From Paulinella micropora (Eukaryota > Cercozoa > Imbricatea > Euglyphida): a stretch of DNA of 64,000 nucleotides. The stretch lies in the NCBI GenBank assembly GCA_009731375.1, contig BJOX01000115.1:636233-700232 (forward strand), written 5' to 3'. The first letter of the stretch is position 1, and each line of letters opens with the position of its first letter. The translations under genes were made by a program, and so were the position numbers. The notes below the pieces were generated by a model. It was not told the DNA's origin. It did not search any database and worked only from the letters and a program-made list of their open reading frames with translations. Below are positions 10,365 through 21,562 of the stretch, one piece after another.

Positions 10365-11104
10365 ATGCCAGAAGTTGTGGCCAGGGAAAAGCTGGTGCCC
10401 TTGCTTCCGCTGCTGGTCAAGCTGCTCGGTTGTTCGGAGCAGACCGCGGGCCTCTATGTAGAAAAGCTCGGGCAAACGCAGATAAAGAAGCGGCCTGCGA
10501 CGGGGCTCTGAAGACGCAGATGGTGCGCTTTACTCAAGGAGACGGCTCCTGGGGACCTGCTGTAATCTGTGTGTTTCTTAGTGATTTACTTAGCTTTCTC
10601 GGCATTGCGCCTGACTCGGTGCGCCTGAAAGACGATGACTCTTGGCTGTTGGACGACAAGGTGGGGAAGGAGGGGCTGGCGGCCATCGAAAGACAGCTGT
10701 CAGATCTGCACCCATTATCTGAAATACGGACGCGCCCGGTCTATTTGGGGCGTGTAGTGCCATTGTGCAACGAAAAACGCTTCATGTCGCGCGCGCTGGT
10801 GAGAAAATGGATCTTGCAGAACCGTCGGCTCCCTTGTTTTGCGCAATACTTTGGTACGGACGGGCGGCGCAGACTTTTGTTCAACATCGATCACATCGTG
10901 CCGGCGGCGCAAGGCGGGCTGGACCATCCACGCAATTATGCCCTAATCCCACAGATCATGAATGCCAAATTTGGCTCCATGCTATTACCAGCCAAAACCA
11001 CGTACCTGTCGCCGGCGACAACGCGTGCGGCTCTTCGTTTTTCCGCGCAGGCCTCCCGTCGCGCCATGCGGGGGCTGGACCTCTCCGACCTCGAGCTCTG
11101 GTGA
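10365..11104 (+). CDS. HNH-like endonuclease (one frameshift)
   Basis: ATG 10365 (MPEVVAREKLVPLLPLL) opens a frame that hits TGA near 10510. The adjacent frame carries the rest to TGA 11104, as if one base were missing around 10485-10510. The C-terminal third has an HNH-type pattern: FNIDHIVPAAQGGLDHPRNY, where DHI supplies the first His, the GG-L-D-H-x-x-N element follows, and an N-A-K-F segment comes after. HNH proteins cut DNA and are common as homing or virus-encoded nucleases. The N-terminal half has no recognised domain. AATTAAA-type signals follow the stop. Confidence 0.65.
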
Positions 11105-11331
11105 AGGATCCGTAGAAAAAAGCTTTCCTTTAATTAAAAACAAAAGACGTGTGGCTGTCGACTCTCCTCCAGCGTGTGCAAAAAATTAAAGCACACGCTG
11201 ATTCATGATTATTCAGATATCTCTCTAAAAAATGTTATTTGCGCTCTCCGAATAGCTCGCCTCGTTGCCAACACCTCCGAATTTCTCTGCTAAGTCGCGA
11301 ATTCTAGGAGATGATGACTGTCTCCGTTTAC

Positions 11332-13833
11332 TCACTGATTTTTTCTTAGAAGCCTGGCTAGTATTCTTTCCCTTGCCTCCATTGTCGGAAAAGGTTTTTT
11401 CTCTTGGTTGCCAAGAAGTTGGTTGCACATGTGAAGACAAGCGTGTGCGTCCACGAAAGCCTTGGGCTTGACGGCCTCCTGTGAGCCGTAATCCTTGGCA
11501 AACCAGTCAGCCATTCTGTCAACCACCCGTTCGTAGGCGTTCAGGAACTCATCGTCGGTCTGGGCATATCTTCCTTGGACTGGGTACAGAAAGCTCTGTG
11601 CATGTGGCGAACAGATAGAAAACTGCGGGCCCTTGGCTCCGTCATCTTTGGCTTGTCTGGAGTCCACGTAGGTCTGGAAATACAGTTGCCAATCCCAGCC
11701 GAATGCCTTCAGCGCCGTCAGTTGGGAGATTTCCCCCCCTGGCGACGACTGCCTGCTAGAATAAAACGAGCAGGCCTCTTGATACACCTTGAGAAGCCCG
11801 TCATACACCACAAAGTAGTCACGACAGTCGGCAAACGGGAGCTTCACCTGGGGATTCGATAGGCCCCGAACGGTCAGTGAAAGCCAGTATTCACTGCCCA
11901 CACCCTGTCGCATCTGTGCGATATAGCCCTGTCTCTTCCCGTCGCTCTCTCCCGCGTCAACAACCTCCTCCGGAACGGTGCCTTTTTTGTACACGTGAGT
12001 GAAATCAAACAAGTATGTCTTCATGTTTTTCAACAGCAGGTCGAGCATGGCCAACGCATACTTGTCCACAAGAGCCGCCAACAGCGCTTGTGCACGGGTG
12101 ACTGTTTCTGCAGCAGAGCCTGCCGAGTCGCCGCCGGTGTCAAACACGTTGATCCTTGTTTTGCCGTACGGATAATCACCGGCGTCGGTCTTCTCGAATA
12201 ACAAGATAACGTTCGGGCCCATCGAGGAGGTGAAAGGCATAGCCAGGTCGGCTAGCGCCGCTATGGATTGCGCCCTATTTTTCTCAGAAGCTAGATTCCG
12301 AGAGTACTCGGAAGCTGTGAGTGCTGCTCTCTCCTGTTCCAACACCCGAGCAAACTCTGGACGTCGATTGTTTGGGCCAAGTTGATCATTCGTCAGAGGG
12401 GCTCTACACTCCCACGACAGACAAGTATACATAGGGCCTATTTCTGTGGTAGTGTTGTTTCCCACGAGCCTGACGTTGAAGCCAGTAATGTAATCCCTCG
12501 ATGTATTGTCCAACGTCTTGGAGAGCCAGAATTCTGTTTGACCGCTCGCCATTTTGCCGTTATTGGATCGCCTTGTCTTCAATTCGGCTTGGGCCAGCTT
12601 GGCCCTGTCAATCAGCAACTGGACTGTGTTTTCGTTGAGCCGGAATGAGATTTGTGAGTGCAGCTTGCGCGCGGCCCTTGAGGTCGAATCCCAAACGGAG
12701 CTGACGTATGATTCCTGCATCAATGCCTCTTTGCAGAATTCTATGGTGTTTGACTTGGCTTTGACTTTTGCTAGCTCCCGTTGTCCCCAGTCAACCCCCT
12801 CGCTTCCGATCGCCAGCGTTGCTGATTGGACAGCGACAACTTCGAAATTCTGTTCGGCCAGGCCTCGCGCAGTTTCTTTGACACAGAAGTCGGCCGCGAC
12901 CCCGACCACGCAGACATTTGTTATACCTTGGGCCCGTAGGATTTGCGTTAAAGTGCACTTGGGCGAGGCGATGCTCCAAGGGTTGGGGTTCCGGACCTCC
13001 CTTTTCGCTGACTGCTTCTGCTGCTGCTGCCCAACAGCCTCCACATTCTCAAACACGGCGGAATACGCATCATATTTGCGGTCCATGCCTTTGTCAAAGA
13101 ACAGGGACCTGTAGCGCGCTCCCCCCGCAGGTAGGCTAAGCGTGCCTCTTTCCAAGGCGGTAGCAGCGATATAAGAAGAATAGAGCAAACCCTGCCCTGG
13201 CGCACCGTCTCCCGGTCTAAACTCGGGTGCTAGGTCGCGCAGTTCGTCCACGACGTCGGACCCCCAACCGCCCATGACGCAGTGGTCAGGCCACAATTCT
13301 TGCTTGGCAACTGTCCATGTGTTTGCTGTTGCCTTTGTCACATCCTCCCCCGGCTTCAGCACACTCTGCACAAAGGAGTATTTCACAGACTTGGCGGTGA
13401 ATTTCTCATAATTGTTTGCGTCAGTGAATTGATCCTTGAGGATGGTCTCCGGAGCATTATCCTTGGCGTCCGCGCCCTTGTTTTTGTCTTGTTTCCGGAC
13501 GACCTCGTACGTAAGGATCTCATACGAAGAAATCGTATCGCCGCTTTGCGCTTTTGTTTGTTTTCCGGCGTCCCTAGAGTGATAACTCGAACTGGTGAAA
13601 GATACGTGGCCAGGTTTTAAAACCTCGCCTTCTTGAAACTCAGCGGGGTGCTTGTCGCGCGTGAACACCACCAGATCCCAGCCAGCAATATTGGCCAGCT
13701 GGCGCACTTCCGCGATGCAAGCCTTTCTTGCATCTTCGTCTTTCATAGCCATTGACCCGCCGGGGTGCATAAAATCGTTCTGCATGTCCACGATAACCAG
13801 AGCCCAGCCGGGCGCGATCGAAGGACCAGCCAT
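11332..13833 (-). CDS. Nicotinamidase/isochorismatase-like enzyme with a large C-terminal domain
   Basis: Residues 1 to about 370 form a cysteine-hydrolase domain: VDMQNDF near residue 16 (catalytic Asp), TRDKHPAEF (metal-site His), WPDHCVMGG, a KG-x4-YDAYSAVFEN block (catalytic Lys), and GVAADFCVKETA with the nucleophilic Cys. These are the hallmarks of nicotinamidases, which turn nicotinamide into nicotinate in NAD salvage. The domain is enlarged by charged insertions relative to the usual roughly 200 residues. The remaining 460 residues match nothing I recognise. The frame is intact from ATG 13831-13833 to TGA. It could modify NAD pools during infection; that is inference. Confidence 0.75.
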   Translation of the reverse strand: MAGPSIAPGWALVIVDMQNDFMHPGGSMAMKDEDARKACIAEVRQLANIAGWDLVVFTRDKHPAEFQEGEVLKPGHVSFTSSSYHSRDAGKQTKAQSGDTISSYEILTYEVVRKQDKNKGADAKDNAPETILKDQFTDANNYEKFTAKSVKYSFVQSVLKPGEDVTKATANTWTVAKQELWPDHCVMGGWGSDVVDELRDLAPEFRPGDGAPGQGLLYSSYIAATALERGTLSLPAGGARYRSLFFDKGMDRKYDAYSAVFENVEAVGQQQQKQSAKREVRNPNPWSIASPKCTLTQILRAQGITNVCVVGVAADFCVKETARGLAEQNFEVVAVQSATLAIGSEGVDWGQRELAKVKAKSNTIEFCKEALMQESYVSSVWDSTSRAARKLHSQISFRLNENTVQLLIDRAKLAQAELKTRRSNNGKMASGQTEFWLSKTLDNTSRDYITGFNVRLVGNNTTTEIGPMYTCLSWECRAPLTNDQLGPNNRRPEFARVLEQERAALTASEYSRNLASEKNRAQSIAALADLAMPFTSSMGPNVILLFEKTDAGDYPYGKTRINVFDTGGDSAGSAAETVTRAQALLAALVDKYALAMLDLLLKNMKTYLFDFTHVYKKGTVPEEVVDAGESDGKRQGYIAQMRQGVGSEYWLSLTVRGLSNPQVKLPFADCRDYFVVYDGLLKVYQEACSFYSSRQSSPGGEISQLTALKAFGWDWQLYFQTYVDSRQAKDDGAKGPQFSICSPHAQSFLYPVQGRYAQTDDEFLNAYERVVDRMADWFAKDYGSQEAVKPKAFVDAHACLHMCNQLLGNQEKKPFPTMEARERILARLLRKNQ

Positions 13834-14189
13834 TTCCTTTATTAGCTACTATTACACGCGGGAGAGTCAGCAAAAAAAAACCCCCAATCGAGGGATAGCA
13901 CGGGAGCACAGCATTTCTCCCCCCCCCCCCCCCCCCCNNNNNNNNNNNNNNNNNNNNNNNNNNNNNNNNNNNNNNNNNNNNNNNNNNNNNNNNNNNNNNN
14001 NNNNNNNNNNNNNNNNNNNNNNNNNNNNNNNNNNNNNNNNNNNNNNNNNNNNNNNNNNNNNNNNNNNNNNNNNNNNNNNNNNNNNNNNNNNNNNNNNNNN
14101 NNNNNNNNNNNNNNNNNNNNNNNNNNNNNNNNNNNNNNNNNNNNNNNNNNNNNNNNNNNNNNNNNNNNNNNNNNNNTCAGACAAAGGGC
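13834..14189. other. Intergenic region with poly-C and assembly gap
   Basis: A short AT-rich leader upstream of the minus-strand gene, then poly-C and N (13938-14176). The divergent promoter is hidden. Confidence 0.8.
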
Positions 14190-14801
14190 ATGAATGTTCC
14201 CAAGGGAGAGATCTTTTGGGTCTGGGCGTTAGAAAAGGCGCTACAAGAGGCGTCGGGGGTCGTGGCGCCCGGGGAGGTGCCGCCCAAGCCGCCTGAATGC
14301 GTGGCGGATCTCAAGAAGTGCCATGCGTCACTGCATTGGACGCTGCTGCCCTCACACCAACAAACCTACGAGGAGCTCAGGTCGTTGCACGGTTACAGCA
14401 ACAGCAGCAGCGGCCAGGAAGAGGGCGACCGGGTTGCCAAACCCGGCCGCATCAGCTGGTCCCCGCCACTTCCGATCCAGCTAGCCAAAGAATCCAGCGG
14501 CAGCAGCCGGGACTCACTGCGTGTGGGCAGCAGGCGTCGGCGCGCTCGGGCGCACACGGTGCCGGGCTCGCAACCTGCGGGCAAGAGCGAAGAGGCCTAC
14601 CTGTTCGTGTACAAGCCCCACGTGCACATCCACGCGCCGGGGCCGAGGGCCCCGGCGAGGTCCGTCGCGTTGGAGCTACACAACAGTGACTTTGTTTTTC
14701 TGCGCGGCGGCGAGAAAGGACGCACGGAAGAAGCTACTAGGCCGGGACCGGGAGCGGGGCCGGAGCCGGAGCCGGGGCAGGAACTTGGCTGGAAGAACTA
14801 A
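14190..14801 (+). CDS. Uncharacterised 203-residue protein
   Basis: ATG 14190 lies just after the gap; an upstream start hidden in the gap cannot be excluded. The N-terminal third is compact (EIFWVWALEKALQEASG), the middle is Ser/Arg-rich and probably disordered, and a conserved-looking block (EAYLFVYKPHVHIHAP) precedes a Gly/Pro/Glu tail. It ends with TAA, followed by A-rich sequence with AATAAAAAA. Family not recognised. Confidence 0.55.
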   Translation: MNVPKGEIFWVWALEKALQEASGVVAPGEVPPKPPECVADLKKCHASLHWTLLPSHQQTYEELRSLHGYSNSSSGQEEGDRVAKPGRISWSPPLPIQLAKESSGSSRDSLRVGSRRRRARAHTVPGSQPAGKSEEAYLFVYKPHVHIHAPGPRAPARSVALELHNSDFVFLRGGEKGRTEEATRPGPGAGPEPEPGQELGWKN

Positions 14802-14894
14802 AATCAATTTTTAATGACCGAAAGAAAAAAAAAACAAAACAAAACAAAACTTAATAAAAAAAAAGACTCTTGCTTGGTTGGTTTTTTTTTGAAG

Positions 14895-14913
14895 CCTAGC
14901 GCGCAGCGCTAGG
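14895..14913. terminator. Small perfect hairpin between convergent genes
   Basis: CCTAGCGC and GCGCTAGG face each other around a three-base loop, extended by an outer GAAGCC/GGCTTC pair. It lies between the 3' ends of two convergent genes, next to AATAAA. It may help 3'-end formation or be an inserted hairpin; no direct proof. Confidence 0.4.
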
Positions 14914-14932
14914 TTGCCGGCTTCTTCTTCTC

Positions 14933-16656
14933 TCAAATGTCCCTGAGTAGAGCCTCGTCTTCCTCCTCGAGCGCATGCTGCTTGCGCAGGTCGGCCTCGG
15001 CGCTGCTGTGCGGGACGTTGGCGATGCGCAGCTGCCTGTTGCTGGGCCCGGGCTCGTCGTCCAGTTCGTCGGGGGCGAAGCCGCCGCCTTCCCAGCCGGG
15101 CAGCGCCGAGGGCTTGCCGAGTTCCTCGGTCTTCTTGCTGGCGCCCGAGGCATCCCAGACGCAGACGAGTTTGGGCACGCGCTTGAGACAGAAGGCGCCG
15201 TTGGACAAGGGGTCGAAGCTGGCCCTGATGGTGAAGCCGACGGTAATGACGGAGCCGTTGCGAACCGCCTTCATGGCCGCGGCCTCAGTCATGAGCGGGT
15301 GGGACTCGCGCCGCATGTCGCGGAACAGGAGCTCGGTGAACTTGAGCTTGCTGCTGTCGAGCTCCGACGGGTTGCTGCTGGGCTGGTTGCCGCCTGCGCC
15401 GCCGGCGCCGGCGGGCTTGCCCTTGTTGTTGTACCTGGCGCTGAGGTCGACGTTCGGGAAAGAGTAGTTGCAGTGCGTCACGAGCGTGAACTCCTGTGAG
15501 CCGCCGCCCTGGGACTCGGTCTTTTGGAAGAAGCCGCCGTTCTTGATGTAGCGCGAGTTGGATTTGCGCTCCAGCGCCGTCATGGCCTTGATCTCGGCCG
15601 TCTTGGAGCGGATGACCACGTCGCGGAACTTGGCGAGCACCTGGCGCGGGTACACCCCCTGCGCGTCGGCGCTGAGCCCCATGTCCGTCGAGATGTCCTG
15701 CAGGCGGCTGTTGACGCACGGCATGGCCTGGCACACCAACGGCGCGCTCTCGGGGTCCTCGAGCGCGTCCAGCACGCACCACACGGCCAAAAAGTCCAGG
15801 TACAGATCAAACACCACGGCCAGCCCCCCGACCTCGTACGAGCTGCCGTCCGCCTTCATGACGCGCAGCGCGGGCGCCGCCTTGGACGGGAGTGCTGAAG
15901 CTGCGCTGGATCCGCTCGGGGCGCAGGCAGTCCTCCTCGGGGTTGATGTTGTAGCGGTGCGCAAAGTCCGCCGGGTTCGCAAACGAGCCGTACGCGATGC
16001 GGCCCAGCCTCTGCTTCTGTTCGTCCGTCGCGTGCTTGGACACGAACAGGTCGCACGAACCCACGGTCGCGGGGGGGGGACGCAATCACCAAGTTGCGGC
16101 AGGCCCCCTTGCGCTCGCCCGAGGACGGGCGCTGCTGGGTGAAGCGGACCGTCACGATCTCCTTGTTGGGTTCCTTGATCGACGGCAAACGCTGCATCAG
16201 GTACGCGTTGCGCCCCGGCCCCACAAAGCGCGCCAGCTGCAACCATTCCTCACCCGTCGCCTCGTCCTTGTGCACCTTGACGTACGTGTGCTTCAGCAAA
16301 AAATCCGTGTTCACCAGGCTGGGCCAGATGTCCTGCGTCAGAACCTGCTGGTGCACATCCCCCAGCGACGCCCGCAGGTCGGGGGGCAGTTTTCCCAAGG
16401 GAACAAGCCCCTCCAGCTCGTTCGGCGGCTGCAGGCTCGCACGCAGCAACGTCTCGGGCATCGAGCTCGGGTCAGCGAACGGGAAAAACTGGCGCGCCGA
16501 GCCGCCCGCCGCCGCCGCTGCCGCTTTCGTTTCAGCCGCAATTTCAGAAGACGTCGCATCCCAGTCTACTTGCTCGCGGCCTTCTTCCTGCACCTTGTTT
16601 TTTTTGGGAACGCGACCCGAACTGCTCGACGACGCTGCTGCTGTGCGCTTGCTCAT
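14933..16656 (-). CDS. Uncharacterised protein with acidic C-terminal tail (two frameshifts)
   Basis: ATG 16656 (MSKRTAAASSSSSGRVPKKNK) opens a basic, Ser-rich N-terminus resembling a nuclear-localisation signal. The frame changes at the G run 16073-16080 and again near 15893, each as if one base were extra, and finishes in a clean 270-codon block to TGA. The product is about 575 residues. The middle carries HATDEQKQRLGRIAYGSF, and the end is acidic (LEEEDEALLRDI). An acidic tail after a globular core is common in viral single-stranded-DNA-binding proteins, but I see no specific motif. Unknown, possibly a replication or structural protein. Confidence 0.6.
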
Positions 16657-16665
16657 CTGCTTCAA

Positions 16666-17140
16666 NNNNNNNNNNNNNNNNNNNNNNNNNNNNNNNNNNN
16701 NNNNNNNNNNNNNNNNNNNNNNNNNNNNNNNNNNNNNNNNNNNNNNNNNNNNNNNNNNNNNNNNNNNNNNNNNNNNNNNNNNNNNNNNNNNNNNNNNNNN
16801 NNNNNNNNNNNNNNNNNNNNNNNNNNNNNNNNNNNNNNNNNNNNNNNNNNNNNNNNNNNNNNNNNNNNNNNNNNNNNNNNNNNNNNNNNNNNNNNNNNNN
16901 NNNNNNNNNNNNNNNNNNNNNNNNNNNNNNNNNNNNNNNNNNNNNNNNNNNNNNNNNNNNNNNNNNNNNNNNNNNNNNNNNNNNNNNNNNNNNNNNNNNN
17001 NNNNNNNNNNNNNNNNNNNNNNNNNNNNNNNNNNNNNNNNNNNNNNNNNNNNNNNNNNNNNNNNNNNNNNNNNNNNNNNNNNNNNNNNNNNNNNNNNNNN
17101 NNNNNNNNNNNNNNNNNNNNNNNNNNNNNNNNNNNNNNNN
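16666..17140. other. Assembly gap
   Basis: Undetermined bases ending in poly-G. It separates two minus-strand genes and hides the upstream region of the gene at 14933-16656. Confidence 0.95.
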
Positions 17141-17157
17141 GGGGGGGGCGCGCGGCC

Positions 17158-18530
17158 CTACTGCCAAGAACCGCCGCTGATGCTTTCAAGCGGTTTACAG
17201 GCCGTCGTTGGAGACGCAGGATCTTCTTTTTTTTGGGAAGGCATTTGTTTTTCCAGCTCGGCCTGCCAGCTCGGGTGCTTTTCTAGGTCGCAACGCAGGG
17301 CGTTGGCGGAGATGTCTTGGATTCCCCTGGCCTGCATAAAGCTGTCCTCCCAACCGTACTCGGCCAGCAGCAAGTCGTGCGCAAGCAAGGCCTTGCCGGG
17401 CTTGAGGTAAAGATAAAAATTGCAGTGGTCTCCTACAATCAAGGCGTTGCAATTGTCGGCCCGCGGGCTGGTCAGGGCGCAGTGCCCCAGCAAAACCGTG
17501 GGAATGCGGGTGGCCCGCTCCACGTGGGGAGCGTCGGGCAGGTTGGGCTGATCTCTTCTGTCGACATAGACCATCGCTTTGCCCGCCTGCATAAAGGTTG
17601 CCCGCTCTCGCTCCCATAGCGTGCGGTCTCGCGAAGGCGAGACCGCCTGATCGGTATCGGTATCGCAGCAGCAGCCGCCGCTGCTGCGGTACAGCGTAGT
17701 GCGAAACTCCGCCACAAAACGCAGCTTCTTCACACTCGCGGGTATGTCCTGGCGGGACGCGAGTGTGAAGCCGTAGCCGGGCCAGTAGAGCACGTAGAAG
17801 TGAGAATTGTAGGAGACCACGCACGGCCCCCTCTGAAGGTCGGCTTTTTTGTAAAATTTGATCTGCTGCTGCTCCATCAGAGCATCGTCGGGGATTTGCG
17901 GCGTGCTGCGCTCGGCCTCGTCAAGTGCCGATAAGAATTGATTTTTGGCGCGGCGGAAAAAATCAGACTGGCCGGAAATGGCCTGCACGCCTTTCTCTTG
18001 GAAGAGCAGTGTGTGCGCCCAGGCGGTCGCCTGGAAACGATTGCGTACCCCGGTGCTGAGCTGGCTCTGTAGCCTGGCCGCCAGGTTGGACGCTATGTTG
18101 GCGCACGCGATCGCGCGCAGGCCACGCCGGCAGTTGGCATGAGGCTGGAGCTGCGCCAGGAACGCACTTACCAACAAGCCCAGCCGGTTGGCGCCGTCGC
18201 CCCAGAACGCCACCAGACAGTTTGGCCCCAGCTTAAGCTCGGCCGGCCAGCTCGGGCCCATAACCCATAGCTTGCCTAAGCTGGGCGGCAGTCCAGCCTC
18301 GTGCCAACTGCCGGCGCTGTAAGCTGCTGCAATCAGCTGTGTGCAGCCGCTCTGTTTGTAGGCTTCCTGCAACTCCCGCCCCGCTGCAGAGACGATCGTC
18401 AGCTCGCCTGTGATGACTTCTCGTATAACCGGCTTCAGCCATAAAGAGTTGCAATAGAAGTAAGATTGGGGCTTTGGTATTGTCCGGACGACTTTTTTCG
18501 AATCGGGCGCTGAGTCCCTGTCGGCAGACA

Positions 18531-18531
<1 letters not shown>
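17158..18531 (-). CDS. Uncharacterised protein preceded by an AAT repeat
   Basis: I prefer the ATG encoding MSADRDSAPDSKKVV (18531). An upstream in-frame ATG would add about 28 Asn from the trinucleotide repeat at 18532-18618, which more plausibly lies in the 5' leader. The frame is intact to TAG, about 457 residues. The C-terminal half contains LLGHCALTSPRADNC and ALIVGDHCNFYLYLKPG. This has the feel of a catalytic-loop/beta-hairpin of the kinase fold, but the match is weak. Otherwise unrecognised. Confidence 0.65.

Positions 18532-18535
<4 letters not shown>

Positions 18536-18618
<83 letters not shown>
18536..18618. repeat. ATT/AAT trinucleotide microsatellite
   Basis: About 27 uninterrupted ATT units immediately upstream of the preferred start of the minus-strand gene. 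It would encode poly-Asn if translated. Confidence 0.9.
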
Positions 18619-18770
18619 TAGGGAGTACATAGGACATCGGTCCTTTCCATGGGCTGATTGGTATAAAGCTCCTAGAGTAATGTTCTATGCCGTCACTTCC
18701 TTTATTCCACCGATTGGTGTGGAGACTTTCCTTATGGAATGGAGGACTGGATGCACATGGCCTTTTGGCT

Positions 18771-19131
18771 NNNNNNNNNNNNNNNNNNNNNNNNNNNNNN
18801 NNNNNNNNNNNNNNNNNNNNNNNNNNNNNNNNNNNNNNNNNNNNNNNNNNNNNNNNNNNNNNNNNNNNNNNNNNNNNNNNNNNNNNNNNNNNNNNNNNNN
18901 NNNNNNNNNNNNNNNNNNNNNNNNNNNNNNNNNNNNNNNNNNNNNNNNNNNNNNNNNNNNNNNNNNNNNNNNNNNNNNNNNNNNNNNNNNNNNNNNNNNN
19001 NNNNNNNNNNNNNNNNNNNNNNNNNNNNNNNNNNNNNNNNNNNNNNNNNNNNNNNNNNNNNNNNNNNNNNNNNNNNNNNNNNNNNNNNNNNNNNNNNNNN
19101 NNNNNNNNNNNNNNNNNNNNNNNNNNNNNNN
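18771..19131. other. Assembly gap
   Basis: Undetermined bases covering the 5' part of the glycosyltransferase gene. Confidence 0.95.
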
Positions 19132-20219
19132 GAGGCCAATAAGTACACCTGCCCCAAGATTATGAGCGGGTGGCTAGATAAGTGCAGGGTTTGTGCAGAC
19201 AGGCCGTTCGCGTGTGTGCACCAGGTGGCCGTCATGGGGCAGGAGCCCCTCGACCGTGTAGTTGAACTGTGGAACTATTCTCTCTCTTTTTCTGCGCTGC
19301 TGCCACTGGCGCAACATCTGCTGTGGCCGCACCAGCAAGTGAGCTGCTTGATTTTTACCGCGTACCGCGAGTTTTACCAGTTGTACGGGCTGCTGGGCGA
19401 CTCGCCCGTGCACAAGAGGGCGGTGGCGGGGCTGGTGCTGCTTCACCACTGCGGCGGGGTGTATGCAGACCCGGGGCTGGAGCTATTAAGAATCGGGCAG
19501 GGCCCGGCGGAGGGCCCGTCGGCGCAGGGACATTTCCCACTGCCAGCCCGGAGCCAGAAGAGGACGGCAGGTACTTGCCGACCAGCTACTTCCTGCCAGA
19601 ACTGCCGGTGTTAATGGCGGCCCACCCGCAGCGCGTAGGCATGCCGTACCTAGTGCTGCTGCGCTACATGTCGTCCTTGGCGCTGCCGTGGTACGACGGG
19701 ATCTGGAGCGCCAACTTCTCGTTCGCCGACCCGCTGGACGAGCGCGGAGCCCTGCCCGATTCTCTGGCGCAGGTGTTGCGCGAGCAGGAACCCGTCGCTG
19801 CCAACGAGGGCAGCAGCACACGGCAAGCCAGTCCACAGGCTTGGTGGGAGGGCGTGCACAAAGTGCAGGTGCTGGGCCAGCTGGAGCGGCTGCACGTGCT
19901 CAACGCCAGCGAGTACCTGCAGGGCCCATCTGTCGTGTACCACGCGTCGAGCCGCGTCTGGGAGACGCCCGCCGCCTTGTTCTGGTGGCAAGAGGTCTTC
20001 CGCTGGTTGCTGCTGGGGTTGCTGGCGTGCATGCTGCTGTGCGCGGCGGATCAGTGCAGGCGCCGGGGCTCGCTGAGATGCCCCTGCGGCTGGCGCCTGC
20101 ACGCGACGCGCGGGACCGAGGGCTACGTGCCGGTTGCACCCTTGCAAACAGACGGCGCAGGGGCTTTTACGGACGACTCTGCTCTTGAGTCTTCTGGTAG
20201 CAATTTATCTACAAGGTAG
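19132..20219 (+). CDS. GT32/OCH1-like glycosyltransferase with C-terminal membrane anchor (partial, frameshifted)
   Basis: The frame emerges from the gap. It encodes a QVSCLIFTAYREFYQLYG segment and then KRAVAGLVLLHHCGGVYADP. That block matches the sugar-binding DXD region of OCH1/GT32-type transferases (R-x3-L-x-x-x-GG-x-Y-x-D), although the second Asp is absent here. The frame shifts near 19490-19520, as if one base were missing; the second part has glycosylation-prone Asn and ends with a membrane helix (RWLLLGLLACMLLCA) followed by a basic, Cys-rich tail. It likely acts in the secretory pathway on glycoproteins. Ends with TAG. The N-terminus is missing. Confidence 0.65.
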
Positions 20220-20254
20220 AGATCTCTTTTAATGTCTTTCCGACCGAATAAAAC

Positions 20255-21461
20255 CTAAACTTCTTTGAGATTTCCTGTTTGCGCTGGCATTGTCTTTATA
20301 CCTAGAACTTTCTGTGCCTCTGTGGCAAGAGCACTAAATTCGTCGTCGCCTGCCTTTGTAACTTGGCCCCACTTCTGCAGTAGATTGATTGCATCTATTA
20401 AAGAATTCTGTTCTTTCTTTGTTGTCGATCCTATGATGGCATCCATAAAATCGCAAAGAGCTTTTTTCCACACGTCTGTAGAAGGCTCCTGGTCGCTACG
20501 TGCGCTTTGATTCTGACTGATACCAGTCAACAGAATCGCAAAAAGAGACCACTGCAGTGATGCATCCGTCTTTTTTACGTTGCCGAGGTATTCCTTGTTG
20601 TCTTTGCAGTCGCAAAGTCTGTAACGCGCTAATAAGAAGGCACCGTTCGGAGTAGTCTCCTTTTCCTTCTCCTCCCCCCCGCTCCTTTGCTTCCTTTTCC
20701 TTGCTGCCTGCTGGCTCCCCAGCAGGCACAGCCAGGTCTGGCGGGGGCACAGCCCGCGATGTCCAGACCAGAAATTCGCCAGAAATACTTTCGAGGGCTA
20801 TGGAAGGGCCCACTGGACGCATGAACAACTCTGTCAAGGACACAGCCGTCGACCAAAGTGCCTTCAGCATAATAGGAAGCATCTGCTCATTTTGGGATCC
20901 AGTGTGCCAAAACTTTTGTCCGTCCATCATAGGCAGATCTTCGTCCAGCTCGAAGCCGACCATTAACTGCTTCTCCTTTAACTGCTTCTCCTTCTCCGCG
21001 ACGTCGTCGTCGCGGATAAGTGCCCAGTCATACGGAAGTAACGCGCGTGTCTGCATGACTGAGCTCGTAACATCCCCAAAAGTCCAGTGGTTATCCTTGA
21101 GTGAGTTAAAGTACACTTCAGCGTTCCCCCCTTGAGATACGAGTATCATATCTACAGGCCTTTTCCCGGTTGTACCGCTTCGGTTGCGACAAACAAAACC
21201 GTTGTCGTCAGAATGTTTGAAAGCTAAGGTGATATGCCGAGACTTCTGTAGTATGTGCATCGCGGTTTTGCCACTAGTTGGTGGTTTCCAGTCAAAATAC
21301 ACTGCAAAATTTTTCACCAGCTCGGACGGATTTTGCAACCCTACCAAATGTTGCTCTCCTGAAGAGCTTTTGTCACCCGATGATGAGTCAGTCTGTTCTT
21401 GTTCTTGTTGATCGGTCGCTTTGTGTGGCTTTCCAGAGTTCTTGGAATTCTTGGCACCCAT
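20255..21461 (-). CDS. Uncharacterised protein with predicted N-myristoylation (one frameshift)
   Basis: ATG 21461 gives MGAKNSKNSG, which fits the N-myristoylation pattern MG-x3-S with lysines nearby, so a membrane-associated protein is likely. A longer start upstream would hide this glycine. The frame changes once at the C/G homopolymer near 20670-20680, and coding continues to TAG at 20255. The middle holds ALESISGEFLVW, which mimics the spacing of a kinase catalytic loop (acidic, +5 acidic, then FLV) with key residues replaced. About 400 residues. Tail-to-tail with the glycosyltransferase gene, sharing AATAAA sequences. Confidence 0.6.
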
Positions 21462-21562
21462 GTTGTGTCTGTGCGCTGGCAGTGCAGTCTTCTTCTCTCT
21501 TCTCTTTTTATATGAATCCTCTTTCTCTTCTCCCAAAGGAATGTGCTTTGCAGCTTTCCCCC

